Below, piece after piece: positions 1 to 8,111 of a DNA stretch of 64,000 bases. Origin of the DNA: Ensifer adhaerens (lineage in GTDB: Bacteria > Pseudomonadota > Alphaproteobacteria > Rhizobiales > Rhizobiaceae); NCBI RefSeq assembly GCF_002007205.1, contig NZ_LAZS01000012.1, forward strand, positions 930,001-994,000, read 5' to 3'. The notes beneath the pieces were generated by a model. That model was not told the DNA's origin. It worked only from the letters and a program-made list of their open reading frames with translations, and searched no databases. The translations under genes were made by a program, and so were the position numbers. Each line of letters begins with the position of its first letter. Within the stretch, counting starts at the first letter, position 1.

Positions 1-2
1 AC

Positions 3-395
3 CTGCGCGCCAGCTATACCTATCTTGATGTCGAGATCACCAAGGATCCCGACGGTGGCAACAAGGGGCGCTGGCCGACGGCCGTTCCTCAGCATACGGC
101 CGCCCTTTGGGCGGACTATCGCGTGGAAAGTGATGGGTTTCTCGATGGCCTCGGACTTGGCGCGGGCGTGCGTTACGTCGGCGCCAGTTACGGAAACGAC
201 GCGAATTCGTTCAAGGTGCCGGCCAGCACCGTTGTCGACGCCTCGCTCAGCTATAAGATCGAAGACGTCATTCTCTCTGTGAACGCGACCAATCTCTTTG
301 ACAAAAAATACGTAGCCTCGTGCTTCAATGAGACATTCGGCTGCTTCTACGGCGAACGACGTCGCGTCATGGCGAAGGCGACGCTTCGTTGGTAG
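3..395 (+). CDS. TonB-dependent siderophore receptor, C-terminal part (5' end outside window)
   Basis: About 130 residues of the end of an outer-membrane beta-barrel. The tail has the alternating strands of TonB-dependent receptors, including NATNLFDKKYVASC and a last strand ending in aromatic LRW before the TAG at 393-395. A Cys pair sits in the last extracellular loop (ASCFNETFGCFYG), as in ferric-hydroxamate receptors of the FhuA type. It overlaps the next gene by 7 bp, and that gene is a FhuD-like binding protein, so it probably imports a ferric hydroxamate siderophore. The plug domain and TonB box lie outside the window, so the substrate is inferred from neighbours only. Confidence 0.85.
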   Translation: MRASYTYLDVEITKDPDGGNKGRWPTAVPQHTAALWADYRVESDGFLDGLGLGAGVRYVGASYGNDANSFKVPASTVVDASLSYKIEDVILSVNATNLFDKKYVASCFNETFGCFYGERRRVMAKATLRW

Positions 396-1279
396 TCACT
401 CAGGAGCTCCGGCGGCGTGCCTTCCTGTTCGGGATCGCCGCCGGCGCAACGGGACTCGCATCCCGGATGCCACCGGCTCGCGCGGCCGATGCTCCTTCCG
501 CCGTCTGCCTGGAGTGGACGTCTGCGGAAATGCTTCTGAGCCTTGGCATCACGCCACGCGCTGTTGCGGACATTGCCGGTTATCGTGTCTGGGCCGTCTC
601 CCCACCCCTTCCGGAGAGCGTGCTTGATCTCGGCTCGCGGGGCGAGCCGAGCATGGAGCGCATAGCGACAATCAAGCCCGATCTCATCGTCACCGCCTCA
701 GGCTACGGCCTCGACGCGAACCGCCTTCAGCGCTTCGCTCCGGTCGAGACACTGAAACTCTACGAAGGGTCCGCCACCGCGCTTTCCGACACGGCGCGCG
801 AGTTCGTTCGACTTGCCGCGCACCTCGGGAGACGCCCGCAGGCCGAAGAGAGGATCGCAAAGCTCTCAACCGACCTTGCGGCCATGCGGGCCGAGCTCGC
901 AACCAGGAAGCTTCCCCGCGTCGCCGTCGTCAGTCTCTTCGACGACCGGCACGCCCGCGTTTACGGTCGCAACGGCCTGTTCCAGGATGTCCTGGACCAG
1001 CTCGGCGTGGAAAACGCCTGGACCGGAGCAACCTCCGCCTGGGGTTTCGCGACCGTGAGCTTCGAAAAGCTCGTGACCCTTGGCGATTGCATCATCGTTT
1101 CGCTTCAGCCCGTGCCGGCCAATGTGAAGATTCGCATTCAACAAAGCCGTCTCTGGGCGGCACTGCCGGCCGTCCGGCGACAACAGGTAATAAATATTCC
1201 GGCAGTCTGGCCGTTTGGCGGAATCGCCGCGGCCGACCGCTTCGCTGGTTTCCTAAGAGGGAGCCTGCTTCGCCTATGA
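389..1279 (+). CDS. FhuD-like iron-siderophore ABC transporter substrate-binding protein
   Basis: Periplasmic binding protein of 296 residues that would deliver ferric hydroxamates to the FhuB permease. The N-terminus has a twin-arginine type signal (RRRAFLFGIAAGATG, then a hydrophobic stretch and an Ala-rich cleavage region near residue 32). The body has features of the FhuD/TroA-like fold, such as ERIATIKPDLIV and a C-terminal WPFGG segment. The start is TTG at 389, inside the receptor stop region; no in-frame ATG gives the Tat signal. It overlaps the permease by 4 bp (ATGA), so the genes are translationally coupled. The family assignment is firm; the exact siderophore is unknown. Confidence 0.85.
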   Translation: MVVTQELRRRAFLFGIAAGATGLASRMPPARAADAPSAVCLEWTSAEMLLSLGITPRAVADIAGYRVWAVSPPLPESVLDLGSRGEPSMERIATIKPDLIVTASGYGLDANRLQRFAPVETLKLYEGSATALSDTAREFVRLAAHLGRRPQAEERIAKLSTDLAAMRAELATRKLPRVAVVSLFDDRHARVYGRNGLFQDVLDQLGVENAWTGATSAWGFATVSFEKLVTLGDCIIVSLQPVPANVKIRIQQSRLWAALPAVRRQQVINIPAVWPFGGIAAADRFAGFLRGSLLRL

Positions 1280-3255
1280 GCTCCCTCGTCGCCATTCGTG
1301 AACCCTTTCGCCTCACTATCCTGCTTCTTGGCGCTGTCGCAGGCGCCCTGACACTCCGCGATGCACTCGGCATGCTCCCGGCGGAAGACTGGTTTGCACT
1401 TCTGTGGAAGGAGCCAGTTACGCCGACTGAATTGCTGGCCCGGTTTGCCTTTGCACCGCAAATCGCCATGGCCCTTCTTTCCGGGGCAGCACTGGCACTG
1501 TGCGGCGTCCTCTTGCAGCAGGCGATGCGCAATCCCCTTGCCGAGCCGACGACGCTTGGCACCTCCGCCGGCTCTGCGCTGGCGCTGACGGCTGCGACGA
1601 TCTTTGCCCCCTCCTGGCTCGAGCACGGCCGCGAGCTGATCGCGCTCGGTGGAGGGGCCCTAGCTACTGCGGCCGTCATGCTCATCGCGGCGCGGGGGCG
1701 ATATTCGGCTTCAGCCATAATACTCGGTGGCGTCGTGGTCGCCATGACGGCCGGCGCTGCGACGGGAATGCTGCTTGCTTTGTTCACCGACTATCTGGCC
1801 GAAATCTTCGTCTGGCAAAGCGGATCACTTGTTCAAAACGGCGACAGCGTTGCGCTCGCCCTTGCCGCCCGCCTTGCCGTCACCACGCTCCTCATCCTCG
1901 TCTTCCTTCGACCGCTCGGGCTTCTCTCACTCCCTGATTCATCAATGGCGTCCCTTGGCGTCCGACCCTGGCTGGTGCGGCTGATGACCGTCCTCCTGGG
2001 TGTCGCATTGGCCGCAAGCGTCGCCGCCGCAGTCGGGGTTATAGCGTTCGTCGGGCTTGCGGCTCCGGCTTTCGCGCGATTGACCGGGGCGCGCACCTTC
2101 GGCCGGCTTCTCATGCACTCCACCCTGCTGGGTGCACTTGGGCTACTCCTCGTCGATCGCCTGTCGGCAGCCTTGTTCGACGGCTTCCTCCCGATTGGAG
2201 CAATGACCGCGGTCATTGGCGCGCCGGTGCTGATCATGCTCATTCGAGCCTTGCCGCCCGACCGGCCGGATCAGACGGTCGGCTGGGTCAGCGGCCGAGA
2301 CGCGTCCCGCCTCAATCTCCCCCTGCTCGCACTTATCTTCATCCTTGCAGTCGGCGCGAGCCTCGCCATCGGTCGTTCGCAGCATGGGGGGTTGTCCGTC
2401 ACGCCAGTGGAGTTGCACTATCTCATCGAGTTCCGCGGCGCGCGCGTGCTGGCGTCTGCCGCTGCTGGGGCCTTGCTCGCTATCGCCGGCGGAATTCTCC
2501 AGCGCATGACCTCCAATCCGCTCGCCGCACCGGAGGCGCTGGGCGTATCGGGCGGAGCAATCATGGCCGTCCTGCTCGTGATCGTTTCGACCCAGGCTGT
2601 CGATCCTGTCTTGCTATCGATCGGCGCGGCCGCTGGTGCCCTCGCCGTCTCTGCCGCACTTGGCGCCGCCCTGGTGCGAGGTCGCGCGAGGCCGGAGCGC
2701 ACCCTGCTCGGCGGTCTTGCCGTTACGATGATGGCGACGGGGTGGGCCTCGGTTTTCCTCGCCAGTGGCGACCCGCGCACGATTTGGGCGATGAGCTGGC
2801 TTTCCGGCTCAACCTACCGGGTGACCGAGGAGCAAGCACTGTTTTCTGCCGGCGCCACAGTCCTCGCCCTGGCGATTGTTCCTCTCCTGCGTCGGCCGAT
2901 GACCTTGTTGCCGCTTGGGATAGAGACGGCTGCTGGTCTCGGCATGCGCGTGCCGAGAGCGTGGAGCGTCAGCTTCTTGGTCGCCGCATCGTGTACCGCT
3001 GTCGCCACGATGGTTGTCGGTCCCTTGAGTTTCATCGGTCTGAGCGCCCCCCATGTCGCGCGCCTACTCGGCTTTCGCCACGCAACGCAACAACTTTGGG
3101 CAGCAGCTTCTGTGGGGGCGACCATCATGGTGCTGGCCGACTGGCTCGGGCGAATCACCATCTACCCTTGGGAGATCCCCGCCGGAATCATCGCTGCCGT
3201 GGTGGGGGGACTTCATCTGGGACTGCTTCTTTGTAAGGGCCGACGATCCGTTTAG
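1276..3255 (+). CDS. fhuB: FhuB-like iron-hydroxamate permease (two fused FecCD domains)
   Basis: Inner-membrane permease of 659 residues, the length of E. coli FhuB (about 660), which differs from most siderophore permeases in carrying two FecCD domains in one chain. The duplication is visible: LLQQAMRNPLAEPTTLG in the first half corresponds to ILQRMTSNPLAAPEALG in the second, and the FVGLAAPAFAR and FIGLSAPHVAR loops that contact the ATPase recur. Reading is open further upstream, but the ATG at 1276 overlaps the fhuD stop and gives the expected N-terminus. No FhuC-type ATPase follows; it must lie upstream of the receptor or elsewhere. Confidence 0.9.
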   Translation: MSSLVAIREPFRLTILLLGAVAGALTLRDALGMLPAEDWFALLWKEPVTPTELLARFAFAPQIAMALLSGAALALCGVLLQQAMRNPLAEPTTLGTSAGSALALTAATIFAPSWLEHGRELIALGGGALATAAVMLIAARGRYSASAIILGGVVVAMTAGAATGMLLALFTDYLAEIFVWQSGSLVQNGDSVALALAARLAVTTLLILVFLRPLGLLSLPDSSMASLGVRPWLVRLMTVLLGVALAASVAAAVGVIAFVGLAAPAFARLTGARTFGRLLMHSTLLGALGLLLVDRLSAALFDGFLPIGAMTAVIGAPVLIMLIRALPPDRPDQTVGWVSGRDASRLNLPLLALIFILAVGASLAIGRSQHGGLSVTPVELHYLIEFRGARVLASAAAGALLAIAGGILQRMTSNPLAAPEALGVSGGAIMAVLLVIVSTQAVDPVLLSIGAAAGALAVSAALGAALVRGRARPERTLLGGLAVTMMATGWASVFLASGDPRTIWAMSWLSGSTYRVTEEQALFSAGATVLALAIVPLLRRPMTLLPLGIETAAGLGMRVPRAWSVSFLVAASCTAVATMVVGPLSFIGLSAPHVARLLGFRHATQQLWAAASVGATIMVLADWLGRITIYPWEIPAGIIAAVVGGLHLGLLLCKGRRSV

Positions 3256-3259
3256 CCGG

Positions 3260-3305
3260 TTCTGGTCGATACATTATGATCATTTCGGGCGAGATCGTGA
3301 ACATC
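3260..3305. repeat. 46-bp repeat, first copy (second at 33321-33366)
   Basis: Lying just after fhuB, this 46-bp stretch aligns without gaps to 33321-33366, with 33 identical positions by eye and exact blocks GTCGATACATTA and GTGAACATC. Read on the minus strand both copies begin Met-Phe-Thr-(Ile/Leu)-Ser and end in Met-Tyr-Arg-x-Glu, so they may be the start of the same decayed gene rather than a mobile repeat. Confidence 0.4.
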
Positions 3306-3583
3306 CTGGCAACAAGCCCTGCACTACGAAGGACGCGTCACGTGCGCGCGCAAGTCGAGATGGATCTGTGCTAGACCTCTCCGCTCCTCATCCGCCCGTT
3401 CCCCTCCCGCCGGACGATAGTACACGCCTCAGTTTAGTAGAAACCAAATAAGCCTTGCGGGGGAGCCGATGAGCGTCGATAGGATGAGGCATACACCACT
3501 GGAGCGGGATTGTAGGCCGAGCGCATGGTGGCTGAGCCGCTTTGCTGAAGAAGAGCGTGCGGCCGAACTGAAGCACTGCGACC

Positions 3584-3859
3584 ATGCCATTAAACTGCGA
3601 GAGGAAGCCTCAGAAGCATGTGAGCGCCGGACATTGCCTGGTGTTGCCGGCAGGCACCGGCCACATGAGCTTGAACCATAGCGATGATTTTCTGGTGGTG
3701 GAGGCTATCATCCTGGCCAGCACGCCGACATTCAAACCGCGGCGGCTACTTTGCAGGAGAAGAAAGCCATCGCCACTTTGCCAATTCCTGGCACCGATCC
3801 AGTCTATGGCGCCGGGGGGGCCGTTGCTAACGCTTTGGCAGTTCCCGCAGAACATGTAG
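3584..3859 (+). pseudogene. Cupin-domain protein remnant, C-terminal half with two frameshifts
   Basis: Three adjacent pieces in two frames together read as the end of a small cupin of the kind common in rhizobia. HCLVLPAGTGHMSLNHSDD and DFLVVEA lie in one frame to about 3712. YHPGQHADIQ through LPIPGTDPVYGAGG lies in the next frame to about 3817. PLLTLW returns to the first frame before a stop at 3859. The GTGH motif with the following DFLVV matches the second cupin motif. The N-terminal half is not recognisable in 3306-3583. The gene is therefore broken at least twice and is not expected to make a product. Confidence 0.6.
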
Positions 3860-4012
3860 CGGAGACTTTCGTTAACGCCGTGCCCCCAGGTAAGCTGCCG
3901 CCCAATAAAGGAACGGGACGAAGCAGGCATCTGATCCAGGCAAGAGGACGGTGCCGCGCTATCTTGTAACGAGAGCGCTAAAATCCCGAAGAAGTCTTTG
4001 AACGGTAGAAAA

Positions 4013-6295
4013 ATGCCACGGCTTTCCAAATCCTCTCCTCCCAAGGCCAGTGGCATCAAAGCCAAGCAGATGGAGCGTTCCATTTCGCACGTGAGTGACG
4101 AGCCCAATTCCTTTGCTCAAGGCGATCAGCCATCCGCTTCCAGACGCTTCAGTCAAAGCAGACAGGCCCTACTCGACCTTCGGCGTGCGCTGCGCCATGA
4201 TTTGCATGCATTCTTCTCATCAACCAAATTCAGCACCAAGGCGGGAGTTTCGGCTCTTAGAGCGAAAACGAGGGATTGGAAGAGACCATCCGTCACATCA
4301 ATCGCCCCCGGTATAGGGCGTTGGTTGTCGAGCGCATTTCTTGAGAAAGCGAGCCGAACTCGTCAGTTCTGGATGCGATTTTTTGAAAGCCGGCGGCAAC
4401 GATGGAAGACTGCCAGCAAATGGAGGGCGATTGGCGAGTTCAGCGTTCTTCTGTTTGTGCTGCTTGCAGGCAGCATATCGGTTTGGGCGTTGAAGGACGT
4501 TCCCTGGAGCGAGATACGCGACGGCACACTGAAGCCCATCGTGGTGCTTGAGACTTCAGACGGAGAGCCGCTGGTCAGACAGGGGCCATATCAAGGGCCC
4601 TACGCGCAATACGAAGCGTTCCCACCACATCTGGTCGATGCCGTCCTATCGATAGAGGACCGTCGGTTCATGGATCATTTCGGTATCGACGTTCGAGGTA
4701 TTGGAAGGGCGCTGGTGAGAAACTTTGCGGCTGGCTCGGTCGTAGAAGGAGGCAGCACGATCACGCAGCAACTGATCAAGCTGCAGTATCTCGACAGTGA
4801 TAGGACGATAAAGCGAAAGATCCAGGAGTTTGTAATCGCGCTTTGGCTGGAGTGGAGACTCGGCAAGAAAGAGATCCTGACGCGGTATCTCAACAGCGCC
4901 TATCTTGGCGCCGGCGCCACCGGAATGCCTGCGGCCGCGAGAATCTACTTCGACAAGGAAGTCGGCGCACTCGACCTGGTCGAATCGGCAATGCTCGCGG
5001 GATTGCTGCGCGCCCCAAGCCAATGGAATCCGATCGATAATTTCGAAGGCGCTCGACAACGGACCTCCGTCGTCCTCGACACGATGGTGGCCAACGACAA
5101 GATTGCCCTCTCCCAAGCAGAGCAAGTCAAAGCGAGCTTTGCCAAGGTGCATCCAACAGCACCTCCCCCGCGCGCTGGGAGCTGGTTTGCCGATTGGATC
5201 TCACCACAGGCGGGCGAAATCGCCGGTGCATCGCCGGGCTCGACGACTGTGCGCACCACGCTGGTGCCGCACCTGCAGCAGATCGCAGAGAAGGTCGTCA
5301 GAAGAGCCTTGGACACCGAAGGAAAGAAAGCGGGTGCATCTCAAGCCGCATTGGTTGCGATGACACCGGACGGAGCGGTCGTTGCCATGGTAGGTGGTCG
5401 CGATTACAAACAAAGCCAGTTCAACCGCGCGGTCACAGCCATGCGGCAACCAGGCTCGACTTTCAAGCTATTCGTATATTATGCAGCCCTGAAAGCCGGT
5501 TTCAGCCTCACTGACCAGGTCCTGGACGCGCCAATCGATGTCAACGGGTGGTCGCCGGAGAACTCCGGTGGTCGGTATCGCGGCTGGGTGACGCTCGCCG
5601 AAGCTTTCGCGCGGTCGCTCAACGCGCCCACGGTAGCGCTCGCCCAAGAGGTTGGCTTGGACAACGTGATCGCCGCTGCGCGGGAGCTTGGTATCAACGC
5701 ACCGCTCGTGAACACTCCCTCTTTGGCTCTTGGCACATCCGAGACCAGCCTTCTTGATCTCACGAGCGCCTATGCTTCCGTTCGCCTCGGCAAGGCGCCC
5801 GTTGAACCCTGGGGTATCATCGACTTTCAGGCGGCAGGCCAGCCCAATGCATTCCGGGTTGGCCCACCGACCGCACCGGCCGACGATCTTTCGCAGTATC
5901 AGCCTGATCTGCTTCGCCTCCTTCAGCTGGTTGTTCAACGCGGAACAGGACGCGAAGCCAGTCCCGGCGCATTTGCGGCCGGCAAGACTGGTACCAGCCA
6001 AAATAATCGCGACGCCTGGTTCGTCGGCTTCACCGAGCCCCTCGTTGCTGGCGTATGGGTTGGTAACGACGACGAGACACCGATGAAGGACGTCACGGGC
6101 GGCGATCTTCCAGCGCGTATCTGGCGAGATTTCATGCGAGAAGGGATGGCAGCCCTCGGTGCAAACACACTCGACGGACAAGCTGCGCCCAAGTCGTGCA
6201 ATATCACGGCTTGCTCCCGCACCTATCGTTCATTCCGATCGTCGGACTGCACCTATCAGCCCTACTATGGCGGACGGCGGCTTTGCGAAAAGTGA
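4013..6295 (+). CDS. Class A penicillin-binding protein (PBP1-type transglycosylase/transpeptidase) with BA14K-like tail
   Basis: Bifunctional peptidoglycan synthase of 760 residues. After a basic cytoplasmic region of about 135 residues comes one membrane segment (about 137-160). The glycosyltransferase domain follows with EDRRFMDHFGID (catalytic Glu at 215) and GGSTITQQ. The transpeptidase domain has STFK (Ser482), the SLN triad in ARSLNAPT and KTG (Lys658). The last 35 residues are unusual: four Cys and YRSF..SDCTYQPYYGGRRLC resemble the YRS(Y/F)..G.RRxC repeat of rhizobial BA14K-like proteins. A TTG at 3998 could extend the start by five codons, but ATG 4013 follows an AGAA-rich stretch. 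It stands alone between decayed genes. Confidence 0.9.
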   Translation: MPRLSKSSPPKASGIKAKQMERSISHVSDEPNSFAQGDQPSASRRFSQSRQALLDLRRALRHDLHAFFSSTKFSTKAGVSALRAKTRDWKRPSVTSIAPGIGRWLSSAFLEKASRTRQFWMRFFESRRQRWKTASKWRAIGEFSVLLFVLLAGSISVWALKDVPWSEIRDGTLKPIVVLETSDGEPLVRQGPYQGPYAQYEAFPPHLVDAVLSIEDRRFMDHFGIDVRGIGRALVRNFAAGSVVEGGSTITQQLIKLQYLDSDRTIKRKIQEFVIALWLEWRLGKKEILTRYLNSAYLGAGATGMPAAARIYFDKEVGALDLVESAMLAGLLRAPSQWNPIDNFEGARQRTSVVLDTMVANDKIALSQAEQVKASFAKVHPTAPPPRAGSWFADWISPQAGEIAGASPGSTTVRTTLVPHLQQIAEKVVRRALDTEGKKAGASQAALVAMTPDGAVVAMVGGRDYKQSQFNRAVTAMRQPGSTFKLFVYYAALKAGFSLTDQVLDAPIDVNGWSPENSGGRYRGWVTLAEAFARSLNAPTVALAQEVGLDNVIAAARELGINAPLVNTPSLALGTSETSLLDLTSAYASVRLGKAPVEPWGIIDFQAAGQPNAFRVGPPTAPADDLSQYQPDLLRLLQLVVQRGTGREASPGAFAAGKTGTSQNNRDAWFVGFTEPLVAGVWVGNDDETPMKDVTGGDLPARIWRDFMREGMAALGANTLDGQAAPKSCNITACSRTYRSFRSSDCTYQPYYGGRRLCEK

Positions 6296-6461
6296 TCCCG
6301 GGATTTTGGGACGGGAATTTCCAGTTCAGTGGCTTCCGCCGAACCGACTTGATTGAACGAACAGGAAATCGGTGGCGGAGGAGAGCTGATTTTGTCAACC
6401 AGTGCAGCCGGGAGGTTTCGACGCAGACATCGGGCTTGCCCCAGGGCGCCGATCCCAACGG
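6296..6461. other. Non-coding stretch after the PBP gene
   Basis: Reading frames here are short and resemble no family I recognise. Together with the hairpin that follows, the stretch separates the PBP gene from the SyrB-like remnant. Confidence 0.4.
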
Positions 6462-6491
6462 TTGAGCCTCCGCTCCCCTGTGGAGGCTAAA
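6462..6491. terminator. Imperfect hairpin related to the one at 18351-18383
   Basis: TTGAGCCTCCGC pairs with GTGGAGGCTAAA across a 6-nt loop, with two imperfect positions. The same hairpin in perfect form, with almost the same loop, lies beside another LysR remnant at 18351-18383. No clear T-run follows, so it may be a dispersed hairpin element rather than a strong terminator. Confidence 0.4.
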
Positions 6492-6589
6492 GCATTTGAG
6501 GCTAAACAACCTACTCCATTTGTTCCGCCCTCGAAGCCACAGCATCCAGGTGCGTTAAATCGGCATTTTCAAGCATTGGGCCTGATGTC

Positions 6590-6790
6590 CTAGTTTGCTC
6601 CAAACCGCTCAAGCATCTGTCGAAGCAGAGCATTCTCCTGTCGAAGCCGCTGAGCCAGAAGGACTTTCAGTCCGCGGTTTTCATCCTCGAGCGCAGCGAG
6701 CGCGTCGACGGCGACTGGAGCGGCAGTCGCCATCGTCTTGTTTTGCGGGCGGCGCACGACAGGCGCCGGCCGTGTCAACGTCTCCGGCAA
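6590..6790 (-). pseudogene. SyrB-like protein, C-terminal remnant
   Basis: The minus strand encodes a tail reading ALAALEDENRGLKVLLAQ followed by RLRQENALLRQMLERFG and a stop at 6590-6592. This Leu-zipper-like end (LEEENxxLRKLLAEKLRxENxxLR) is typical of the rhizobial SyrB family and of related transposase-linked regulators. The frame stays open to 7084, but upstream of about 6790 the translation no longer looks like the family, and it runs antisense to the small gene at 6875-7081. I read it as a truncated copy. The function of the parent family (regulation of exopolysaccharide/nod genes in S. meliloti) cannot be assumed. Confidence 0.5.
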
Positions 6791-6874
6791 CGCGGTCGGA
6801 ACTCCGTCGATATGGGTGCTACATTGCGTGAAGCCGTCTTTTTGCCTAGCCCTGGTTAAGAAACGAACTATCGA

Positions 6875-7081
6875 GTGAATTGTATGCTCATGACGACCCG
6901 CAAAGACATAGCCGATCGCATCATTATCAAATGGCGCGATCTCGGTTTTCCGATGGACGACCATGCGGAATTTCAGGCCCTCTTGAAGCTCTGGATCAAG
7001 GGAGACATTTCCGTCGATGACATCAGGCGCAGATATGTGAAGCTGCTGCAGGAACGCTACAGCAAGAGGAAGCCCGATTGA
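6875..7081 (+). CDS. Small hypothetical protein (68 aa)
   Basis: A short, charged, probably all-helical protein: KDIADRIIIKWRDLGFPMDD, a LLKLWIKGDISVDDIRRRY segment and a basic tail. GTG 6875, ATG 6884 and ATG 6890 are all possible starts and none has a strong ribosome binding site. Composition and codon use look like a real gene, and the GDISVDDIRRRY pattern resembles small antitoxin-like or regulatory proteins of rhizobial plasmids, but I cannot name a family. No partner toxin is visible. Confidence 0.5.
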   Translation: MNCMLMTTRKDIADRIIIKWRDLGFPMDDHAEFQALLKLWIKGDISVDDIRRRYVKLLQERYSKRKPD

Positions 7082-7134
7082 CAAGAGAGCACGCTGGTCG
7101 CTTGCTTAAAGAGGTGGCGAGCGCTCAACCCTCC

Positions 7135-7839
7135 TCACCTACCCGGCCGCGCCAGCGAGCGGGCAATGTCGATGATCTCGTCGCGCGACGCAGTTGGATC
7201 CTCTCTATTCCAGGCAACACCAAGCCCGATCTTGAGATCGACACCGCGCACGGGTCGGAGCTCGAAGTTGCGGTCCGGCAGGTCCCTCGTCCATTCCGGC
7301 GCAAAGCCGATGCCAAGGCTGGCGGAAACCAGCGATACCAGCGAGAACGTGTCGTCACAGCTATAGGCGATGTTGCCGCTCAGACCATGGGTCTCGAACA
7401 TCTCGGAGAAGTAGCGCTCCGAGTAGGAAAGGTTCTGACGGGAAAAGGCGATGATCTTCTCTTCCCTCAGATCCTCGATGGCGAACTCACTTCGAAGTGC
7501 TAGCGGGCTCGTCTTTTCAACCGCCAGCAGATAGCGCTCATGGGCGATCGAGAAGAAGCGCAAGGAACCGATGTTTTCGACCGGACGGATGAAGCCGAGA
7601 CTGATCTGGCCATTTTCCAGTCCGCGGATGATGTCTGAGGTCGAGCCGCTCGTTACGTGCAGCGCGACATCGGGGAACTTCCGGCCAATGCGGGCGAGAA
7701 ACCCCAGCAGCACGCCGGTCGTTGCCGGATAGACGGTTCCGATCTTGATCGTGCGCGCCGCCTTGCCGGCAACGGACCGCGCCACCTCGGCCGACAATCC
7801 GACATCGCCGATGATCCGGACCGCCCGATCGTAGAACAC
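7135..7839 (-). pseudogene. LysR-family regulator, effector-domain fragment (LysR copy 1)
   Basis: The reading frame of 234 residues covers the linker and substrate-binding domain of a LysR regulator (FYDRAVRIIGDVGLSAE through SLARPGR) but lacks the N-terminal helix-turn-helix. Upstream of codon 1 homology continues for only a few codons, with an in-frame TGA where the fuller copy at 18425-19314 has GGA; it then stops at about 7855, where a RES-like fragment begins. A 46-bp block (7602-7647) is identical to 18891-18936. Without a DNA-binding domain it cannot be a normal regulator, though it could in principle still be translated. It lies in the same orientation as copies 2 and 3. Confidence 0.8.
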
Positions 7840-7858
7840 CTCTCAAGCCCGCCGATTC

Positions 7859-8053
7859 TCAACGATAGACGACGCCAAAGCGCCTTTGCCGCGTCACGCC
7901 GACGGGATCACTGAACCGGCTCGGCGTCTTTCTATATCTTAGCGGGTCGGGAAAGGCACTCGCATAGATCCGTCCAAAACTAAGACCAGCGGGAATGATC
8001 TCGATGTCGAGCACGGAAGTCTCGAACCTCGCTGGCGGTTTGGTTCCGGCCAT
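7859..8053 (-). pseudogene. Possible RES-domain protein fragment, N-terminal part
   Basis: A frame of 64 residues (RFETSVLDIEIIPAGLSFGR, then IYASAFPDPLRYRKTPSRF and SDP..RFGVVY) resembles the start of RES-domain proteins, in which a conserved Arg-x-(Tyr/His) strand is followed by a P.RF.DP..RFGVLYLG block. RES proteins are NAD+-degrading toxins usually paired with Xre-type antitoxins. Here the frame ends right after the VVY strand, where the LysR fragment begins, so two remnants have been joined. No partner antitoxin is adjacent. The match is from memory of the family and is tentative. Confidence 0.35.
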
Positions 8054-8111
8054 TCAGCGAAAATCACCGCGAGGCGGTGCAGACCCAAGATCTGTCGTGC
8101 GATCCTCTCCT

